64,000 nucleotides of DNA from Gymnopus androsaceus JB14 (Eukaryota > Basidiomycota > Agaricomycetes > Agaricales > Omphalotaceae). A model generated the notes under the pieces. The model saw only the letters and a list, made by a program, of their open reading frames with translations. It ran no database searches and was not told the origin of the DNA. Positions 56,887-64,000 of the stretch are shown piece after piece. Every line of letters starts with the position of its first letter. The first letter of the stretch is position 1. The stretch covers positions 31,067 through 95,066 of the forward strand of contig ML769648.1 in the NCBI GenBank assembly GCA_009733575.1, read 5' to 3'. The position numbers were made by a program, and so were the translations under genes.

Positions 56887-57942
56887 ATGTCTCCTTCAAT
56901 CAACAACTCGAAATGTGTTCTAGTCACTGGAGCAACCTCTGGAATCGGACGTGCATTGGCTCTCGCCATCGCTGCCCTGCCTAGCCATCCCAAGGTTATC
57001 GGCGTTGGCAGGCGTAAGGATCGTTTAGCTGGATTGAAAGAAGCAGGGCTCGAAGGGGAGGAGTTTGATGTTGGCGCAGATAGAGCAGCAACGAAGACTT
57101 TTGTAGAGCAGATTATTAAAAAGTATCCTGAGGTATGTCGAGATCTTCCTTCATCTTCATCGATATCAATCTCTTATATCTCACAGATCGATACCATCAT
57201 ATTTGCTGCCGGTGTACAACGTGAGTTCCATGTCAAGAGGGGACTTGATCTCGATGGTGAGTTCGTTTCGTTCCATACGTCCTGATCAAGTATGTTCATG
57301 CAAGGCTGTATCATAGCTCTCGCTACTGAGATGCACGTCAACTATACTTCCATCCTAACGATGATTTCATTTTTTATGCCTCACCTGTTGGAAAAAGGGG
57401 TACGTATTCTACTACTCACTCCCCAACAATCTAATCTAAATCATCGGTTACTCCCTTCCTTCCTTCAACTGCTCAGGCGCCGGACAACCCTGCATAATCG
57501 CACCAGTTACCTCAGGACTTGCATATGTTCCAGCTACTTGGGTCGCTAATTATTCTGCATCCAAAGCTGCTTTGCATTCCCTTTGCATCTCGCTTCGTGT
57601 TCAACTCGAAGAGTCCAACGTCAGCGTTATCGAAATCAGCCCTCCGTTGGTCGAGTCTGAGCTTCATGACAGTGAGTTTGACTAACTTTTCACGCGAATA
57701 GAACTAATGCATATTGATTCGTATCTCTAGCCGAAGGAACGACGGAAGCCCTTTCAAAGTTCTGGGTGCCTCTGGACGTGTACACTAAGGACACTATAGA
57801 AGGTCTTCAGAGGGGAGACAGTGTTGTGTGCAGCGGAATTGCACAAACGTCGTATGAGAAATATGAAAAAGAGAAGGAACAGGTAGCTAGTGACATGGCT
57901 AAGCGTATGGGTGCTATGCTTGGCTCGAGCAAGCCAGTGTAG
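56887..57942 (+). CDS. Short-chain dehydrogenase/reductase (DltE-like)
   Basis: Classical SDR with a Rossmann fold using NAD(P)H. Start ATG 56887: MSPSINNSKCVLVTGATSGI; the cofactor motif is TGATSGIG. Then VIGVGRRKDRLAGLKEAGLE, DTIIFAAGVQREF (NNAG position replaced by FAAG), EMHVNYTSILTMISFFMPHL, IIAPVTSGLAYVPA, and the catalytic NYSASKAALHSLCISLR (YxxxK), VIEISPPLVESELHD, and an end AKRMGAMLGSSKPV with TAG 57940-57942. Four introns of about 50-75 bp; frames agree across all junctions checked. Length is about 250 residues, normal for the class. Substrate unknown. Confidence 0.9.
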
Positions 57943-59057
57943 TTCCTGGCTGTCCAATTCTCCCATGGTCCCCAAGATAGAATCTGCATCTCTGCTCAAA
58001 TTCTTGCCGAATCATTATTCAATTCTCCGCGTAAGTTTTCAGTCTTAGGTCAGCGAAGGAACAGTAAGTACTAGTTTACCTTGAACCACTACCGACAGCG
58101 ACAAGCGTTCCTGCCTTGCTCATTGCTCAAACCTTACTGTCTAGCTTTTCGTCCATCTTCTTTCTCAAAGTCTCGATATTCGAGAAGCTAGTAAATACTG
58201 TCTTCAACCTTTTGGCGAGATGCTCGTGAAGAAACTGCTGCAGCTTCCTAGCCAACTCCTGGGATAGTTGGATATGAAACATTCATCAAGTTCTATTTAA
58301 TCTAAACATTGTCCAATATGGTAAGGATGTATCCTTGTGACTGAATCTCCTTTCCTGAAATCCATTTTGTTCAATTGGTCGATTGAACCAAACGGAACAG
58401 GAACTCTTTTTGGCATCACCTTGGGTCAGAAAATGATCACTGTTGCGGGTGCCAGAGATGGTTCTGGCGAGGATTTTCCAGTACTACATAGTACTTGCAT
58501 AGTGCACCCGCGAATAATTCACAATGTTTCCCCGTTTCCCTGAATTTTCGCTGAATTTTTGCTGAGCCAGTGCATCCAATATTGCGAGGTTAGAGCTCTT
58601 GTCTTCACTCTGATTAAAATCCGCACACACACTTGCACAGGCAAGGGGCATTCAAAGACCACGGACTCGGATATCATGGGTCTGACTTTTCAATTGAGGT
58701 CACGACCCGAGGATAAGGTCTGTGCCAATGCCCCTTGTGCAACAGGTACACTTCCCTTCAAGTCTCCTTCGCACGCCGCTTAGCAAAATCTTGGCAAAAT
58801 CAAAATCATGATTTGAATTTGGATACTCTCACTGGATCGTCGTGGATCTACCAGAGGGAGTGAACCCACAGTGAGATTGTGGCATGCACCCTCTGTGCTT
58901 GCCCTGAACCGGTGACATGGCCAATGAAATTGCCAGAAACGGGTGCCTTAAGTTCTTCCCTTGCCCGAATATAAATGAACCATTCAAAATATTACTTTCA
59001 GCTGTATTGATCCCATTGTACTACTCCTCACTGCTCAGCCTAAACACGATATTTACC
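57943..59057. other. Intergenic, TATA box near the right end
   Basis: 1.1 kb with no coding region recognised. A TATAAA at 58970-58975 lies 83 bp before the next start codon. AGGCAAGGGGCATT near 58639 and its inverse near 58731 form a weak inverted repeat. Confidence 0.4.
58970..58975 (+). promoter_or_regulatory. TATA box of the truncated membrane gene
   Basis: TATAAA in CCCGAATATAAATGAACC, 83 bp before ATG 59058. Confidence 0.4.
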
Positions 59058-59830
59058 ATGACACCAGAAGATTCAGAACAAATTTCATTTGTTGGGGCTG
59101 CATTATTTCGAAATATGGCTTCTCTGATATTTAGCATTGGACTCTTTGGTAAGCATTAAGCAAGGTGGTGAAGAGGGACACTTATCTAACAAGCTGCTAT
59201 CAGGGGTCTACATACTAGCTTTCATCATTAGCATGCATATCATCTTGTGAGCTTTATTGCCATGTTTCATATTCTGCTATACTAACATCTATGTATCCAA
59301 AACCATATTGACAGGCAAAAGGAAAATAATGGATGGGCACATAAAGCATTGATTGCACTTCTTTTGACAGGATTTGTGGTTGTGGTTCTCTACACTTGTG
59401 CACTTACTACTGCCAGTCTGTTCCTTGTCAAGTTCAGCTTGGTGGTGTCACTTCCTGGGGGTTTCATTGCACAGTTGATGGCTGCCGACTTGAAAACTAC
59501 TGTAATCAACATTTTAGGAGAATGGTCTGGGATATTTATTGTGAATTCTGCATAAAGACTGCTTTTTGGGGATGAAACTGATATTTAATCCTTTATACAG
59601 TTCCCAATTGCTGATACAGCTATTGTTTGGAGAGCTTGGGCACTGTGGGCAGAAAATAGGCTGATTAAATGGTCACTTTTGATCATTCTACTGGCAGACA
59701 TTGGTAGTCTTCTGCTATATTTCCCTGATATATATACTGACATTGGAGAGTACTCAGCTCTCAACATTGCTGATGCTGTTGCTGAGACTACTGTACTCTT
59801 CCGACCAAGTGTTCAGTCACGCATCACATC
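59058..59830 (+). pseudogene. Multi-pass membrane protein, truncated copy of the family at 5467
   Basis: Start ATG 59058 (MTPEDSEQISFVGAALF), intron at about 59150-59203, GVYILAFIISMHIIL, intron, QKENNGWAHKALIALLLTGF then VVVVLYTCALTTASLFLVKF, DLKTTVINILGEWSG, intron, FPIADTAIVWRAWALWAENR and LIKWSLLIILLADI. This parallels GIFVVLFGLSIHIFRQK, the long helix region and CLSDVVLIYRCYCLW of the gene at 5467. In that paralogue five more exons follow (WW..R, LESA, STLIIVR.GLG); here the similarity stops near 59830, just where the repeated TGAACAGTTCACAG sequence begins. It is therefore truncated at the 3' end, perhaps by the repeat. The two copies are well diverged, so not a recent duplicate. Confidence 0.68.
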
Positions 59831-59837
59831 AGCCCAA

Positions 59838-60110
59838 AATGAACAGTTCACAGAAGGGTGTCACTGGTCACTTGGGGTTGTGAACACTGTGACAACCAGA
59901 ACAAAAAAAATCTTTAAAAAGTTTGAAAAATACTTAAAAAAAACTCAAATTTTCCTCAGTCTACACATAAACAAGCCAGAAATAGTTTCAAATAAGGTAA
60001 AATGAAGATCATATTGTGAAATAAGTACAGATAATCCACCGGAATCCACTCCCAGTGAACAGTTCACAGGTTGGTCACAGGTCACTGTGATCTGTGAACA
60101 CTTAGATTTC
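59838..60110. repeat. Pair of about 47 bp direct repeats rich in TCAC/GTGA
   Basis: 59838-59890 and 60053-60100 share TGAACAGTTCACAG, then GTCAC...GGTCAC and GTGAACAC. Each unit contains palindromic GTGAAC/GTTCAC words. Possible ends of an unrecognised element; no target duplication identified. Confidence 0.5.
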
Positions 60111-60336
60111 TGAGGACCCCTGAAAATGCCCCAAAACCCCCGATGCTGCCAAGGGTCAAATTCGGCGGAAATTTTTACCCCATTTGGACGTTTTTCGGTG
60201 AAAAGCATCGAACCTCTTTCGAAGGAGGTCATTTTCGGCGGGACTGGCATGAGAGTTCATAAGGGCCGGAAAGAGCTCTTTTCGTTAGTTAAGAACGTGT
60301 AAATGAGTATTAGAAACTATTTAAATGGTTGTGCTC

Positions 60337-63300
60337 TCATCTCCGTACTCGTTTAGAAACTCTTTCATCGTAATCATCATCCAAATCCCACCCTTCATCT
60401 CCTCCTTCCACTCCGTCATTAGCCTTGCGTTTTCCCTTTGAATTGGACTCCTTCTTTAACTTTTCACAAATGCTGATGATCTGCGAGTGATAAGGAATGA
60501 GAGCATCAAGGTAAATGTCAAGTGTGTGCGGATACTTGACCATATACAGTTGTGGTACAACCATGACGCTATCCGGTATTTTGCCAACATTGACATTAAC
60601 CATATTTTGTGGAAGGAAGGGATCAAGTAGAGTGATGATGTTGTAAGAGTGAAGAAATGCGAAGGAAGGGGTTTTCCGACTCATCCCATCGCTAAGTGTG
60701 GCTGCCTGAGGAGACCAGAAATTGAGGCCGAGAGAACTGTCATACAGCTGTACGGATAAACGTGAAACCTTGACAATATCGGTAGCTTCCTGGGCATAAT
60801 TGTGTGTTGCCCGGATTCCACCGCCCTTCTCATAAATTATTCGCACTTGCAAAAAAATGTGTCAGCAATGTTGCAGGTATGTAGAAAATCCTAAGTACCT
60901 TGTCCGACCCAAACCCTTTCTTGAAACGCTACGAGAACCCAGGATCCGCGTCTCAAAGGACGCTGCTCGCTCACTCCTGCAGTAACAAGCTGCATGGGCA
61001 AAACCTTGAGCTGCAGATCTTTGTAATGATCCCGTCCAGCAGCTGCAGTTAGTTTAGCGAGTCTGAGAATGGGTCCCAGAGGTAAATTATCTGCGCTATT
61101 GAGAATTGCAGCTGCTTCAATGGCAAGATCAGTCTTTTTGAACATCGGAATAACACTGGCAGCTTTCCAGCGTGCACGCCTTTCGGTTCCAGATAGTGAT
61201 TTCACATCGTTTGTCAATGAAGATGAGATTAGACGGGTGATCTCATTGACAATACCTACTTTGAGTTGCGTTGTTGGTAAGGATGCACTGGTCTCCTGAG
61301 CGGCAGATTTCAGTAGGTCCTCATTTGTGGATGCGTTGCGGAAACGATAGGCAATAGCGGACCTGGCTTCATCCGTCTCGTGGGCTTTCCGTAAATCCAA
61401 TAGAGCAGTGTAGTTGAAGTTGGTGGCAGACCCAAAGTCAACTGCGTGGCCGTTAGCCATTAACAGTGCTTCTTGCCTTTCACTTGCATTTTTGTTGGAA
61501 TCGCAATATTGCGCCTACTCAGAACATGAGATAGATATATATATATTCAGATACATGCACTTACGACTGCGCAATCCATAGAATGTTTATCCTCTTCAAA
61601 TTCCACCGCTGCCTTTTCCCGCTCTGCTGCCCTTGAATGATAAGTCATTAAATAGCCATTCCAAATGTAATACACGAATCGACGAACCTTTTTCACCAGT
61701 TCTGCAATATCGTTATGCTTCAGATAGACTCCCCCAAGAAGAGGGTTCTGGTATTCATGAGGGGTACATTTTGGTTTTATTGTACCCTCTTCGCGATGGA
61801 GTGCATTCTGGAAAGATTTGATTTTGGGAACAAGCCGACAAGGTGTGCAGATATGAGGGCCTAGAGTAGAGGGAAGAATAGACATAGTCTTTGAGCATTG
61901 GGGGGAGAAAACGGCAGTAATATCGTGGCGGTTGATCCACTTGGCAAGGATAGCTTCTCGACGTCGAATTTCTGTCTTAGTTGGTTCATAGTCTTTGGGA
62001 CCATTTCGGTCTTTGTTTTCCTGAAGCAATATATCCCTGATCTGAGAACGAGGTGGTGCACCGCCGGTACCCATCTGCGTGCGCCCAAGATAATTTGCAA
62101 CACGGGGAATATTAATTCCTTCGCAATCAAAATTGACGCACTTTTCAGAACGTGAGCTTGAAGCAGTAGAATCGGCATGGAATATACCGCCTATGCCGCC
62201 AATCCTGAGTTGTTTATTGACCGTTTCTGCTGTTTTACACTTCTGGCTGGATCGATGGGAGTTATACTTCCCAACTTCTCTTTCACGTACTGTAATCCAC
62301 TTCTGACAACGACCACAAAGGATTTTTGTTGCATCAGTGAGGTGGAAGTCTGTATTGGGGTCGATCTGACGCGCTTTACGCACGAACACTGAAAACTGAT
62401 CTGTCTCGAACCATCGAGGACTCGGATTTGAGCCGCTAGCCTGATTAACTGTTAGTATAGTAGAGTATAATAAATGAATTGTACATACATCTCGCTTTGA
62501 TGTAGCCTTTTTGGTGATCTTACTAGACTCAGCATTCAAACTCTCCTGCTCCTGGTCACTGTCCGGCTCGGAATGGAAATTTTCAACCAGAACCGGGTCA
62601 TTTGTATCATGGAAGGTACGGTCTCGCAAAGACTTCTCCTCAATTAGGACTTCGCGATGCTCAAAGGAGTAGGCACGTGCCTCCCCATCAAGCTTTGCCC
62701 AATCTTGACTTCTTTCCACAACATTGGTCTCTGCATACGATGAAGGCTCCTGCACCTGCGGCTGGGAATCGCGCACTAATCAGTAACTAGGATAAACATG
62801 TTTAAGATGCACAACTCACTGTAAAAGTATCGATAATCAGGTTAAACAACCTTGCTCTAGCTTTCATTGGCTTTCCAGGCTCCCAGTGTCGAATATCATC
62901 TTTCTCTACACACGCTCGACTCCAGATATCCAGCAACATCGCGGCACCACAGGAGAATGAATCTTTTTGGATAGGGATTGGATGAACGACTGTTTTCCAA
63001 TCGGGAACACGGGGAACAAATTGATGCAGCCACAATATAACGCAGTCGAGGATATTGTCAAGGTATGGCCTGGTTATATCTGGAGCTGTATCCGCCACAG
63101 TAATCACCATCTCTTCTATATTCACAGTAATATGAAACCAATGAAGCCGCTCTAGATTCCATGGAATGTCAAGAACCACCACACTACCATCTTCAAGCTT
63201 TCTACCAAAATAGTCGACGCGATTTTCGATGTGATTCTTCTTCTCCAGATACCTCTCCCGCAAGGACACGCAAAGGGTGGGCTCCGCAACGAAATGTCGC

Positions 63301-63944
63301 AATTTCACCGACTGCAGAATGCTCTGGATCGCCAGCTCAACATTATCACCAGTCATCCACTCTCGTGAAAGCATCTTCTCGGCAACAACCTTGATTGGGA
63401 TGGTATATCTCTTCCCCATCGATAATCCGGATTGCCATGGAACACGAAGTATGTTCTCTTTGGTTTTTCTCCTCAAATTTTCCGGCCACTGCTCTGCTTC
63501 AGCTGATCGTTCCACCCATTTCAATTTCGCTGTCCATGTCCGAATTCCTTCCAATAAAGTATTGCCGCAAGACCATGCCACAACTGCAGACAGAGGTAGG
63601 AATACCCCATCTTTGACTGGATGCTGGACTGATTTATGGCCTCTCTCCACTGCCTCCCTCAGCAACTGTTCTCCAAGAGACATACACCGAGCTGGCGGTG
63701 GGATGATGAACTGCGAGACAGTGTGGGGAAGCTCGGCATTTGGTTCTTTCTCCGTGAACCAGGCATTCGATGGAAGAAAAATCTTCCTACTGTTTGGGCA
63801 AGTCGGTAGCTGGTCTTTTGGAATATCGAGAAGCGATGATACTGTTGTTTCGGAAGGGATTTTAAGGGATTTTAACAAGCTTTCTGGGGGTTGGCCGAGG
63901 AGCTCTAAGTTCGCTTCTTCATCAATCTTGAGGATTTCTGACAT
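60337..63944 (-). CDS. Ulp1-like (C48) cysteine protease with zinc-finger region, transposon-linked family
   Basis: The N-terminal part (from ATG 63942-63944, MSEILKIDEEANLELLGQPP) carries a Ulp1-type fold: LERLHWFHITVNIEEM with the catalytic His, ITVADTAP with the Asp, and PIQKDSFSCGAAMLLDIW with the Gln and catalytic Cys. It ends at DTFT before a GTGAGT donor (about 62816). The second part runs through several short introns, some a multiple of three: KILCGRCQKWITVREREVGK then YNSHRSSQKCKT, a C-x2-C...H-x5-C zinc-finger-like unit; THNYAQEATDIVKVSRLSVQ; a nuclear-type basic/acidic end with KGKRKAND and KRVRR; stop 60337. The joint between parts needs a one-base shift (near 62776-62816), so one gene with an indel or two genes. 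Ulp1-like proteases of this kind accompany KDZ transposons in basidiomycetes; no transposase is visible here. The true start could lie beyond the window. Confidence 0.72.
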
Positions 63945-64000
63945 AGTTAGAGGCAGTAGTGAAGATCTTTGCGCTAGTAGTATTTCCAATCAAATAATAA

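Overview
This window looks like nuclear DNA of a mushroom-forming basidiomycete (Agaricomycetes, probably Agaricales). The signs are genes cut by many 45-70 bp GT-AG introns, dense packing on both strands, and typical agaricomycete families: F-box proteins with a coiled-coil N-terminus, a MYND protein, a secreted 'glycopeptide', a multi-pass membrane family of unknown function, NACHT-WD40 receptors and a Ulp1-like protease gene. All calls come from reading translations and splice sites by eye; exon borders are approximate unless stated.

Layout. 0-7 kb: 3' part of a GH5 exo-1,3-beta-glucanase; an isoprenylcysteine methyltransferase gene (STE14 type) split by a 771-bp inverted-repeat element; a multi-pass membrane protein. 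7.7-13 kb: a long acidic F-box gene and a poorly resolved, possibly decayed membrane-protein gene. 13.4-16.5 kb: divergent mitochondrial HSP10 and arginyl-tRNA synthetase genes. 16.8-27.9 kb: a rearranged region. A MYND-type gene is split by an 8.27-kb block flanked by a 114-bp direct duplication. The block holds an indel-riddled partial NACHT-WD40 copy, fragments of the synthetase and an F-box gene, and one apparently complete NACHT-WD40 gene with 11 nearly identical WD40 repeats. A hAT-like MITE (27950-28369) follows. 29-34.9 kb: INO1, TIM50 and a small unknown gene. 35.8-46.3 kb: a small secreted protein, a secreted alpha/beta hydrolase, two F-box genes, a glycopeptide gene and a 128-bp hairpin element. 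46.6-53.6 kb: a BEM2-like RasGEF/PH/RhoGAP gene. 55-64 kb: a small gene sharing an N-terminal motif with the NACHT gene, an SDR, a second membrane-family copy, and a Ulp1-like protease/zinc-finger gene reaching the window edge.

How the genes fit together. Housekeeping loci (HSP10, ArgRS, INO1, TIM50, BEM2) alternate with fast-evolving ones (F-box, NLR, MYND, membrane family, Ulp1-like). The most interesting part is the NLR island: a self-similar WD40 sensor, degenerate copies of it, and a shared short N-terminal motif (F-P-N-A-x-x-F-E-I-x-x-S-Q) in a second gene 30 kb away, which hints at a receptor/partner pairing. Caution: several conserved genes carry single-base frameshifts, mostly at homopolymers, so part of the apparent gene decay and perhaps part of the island may be assembly error.
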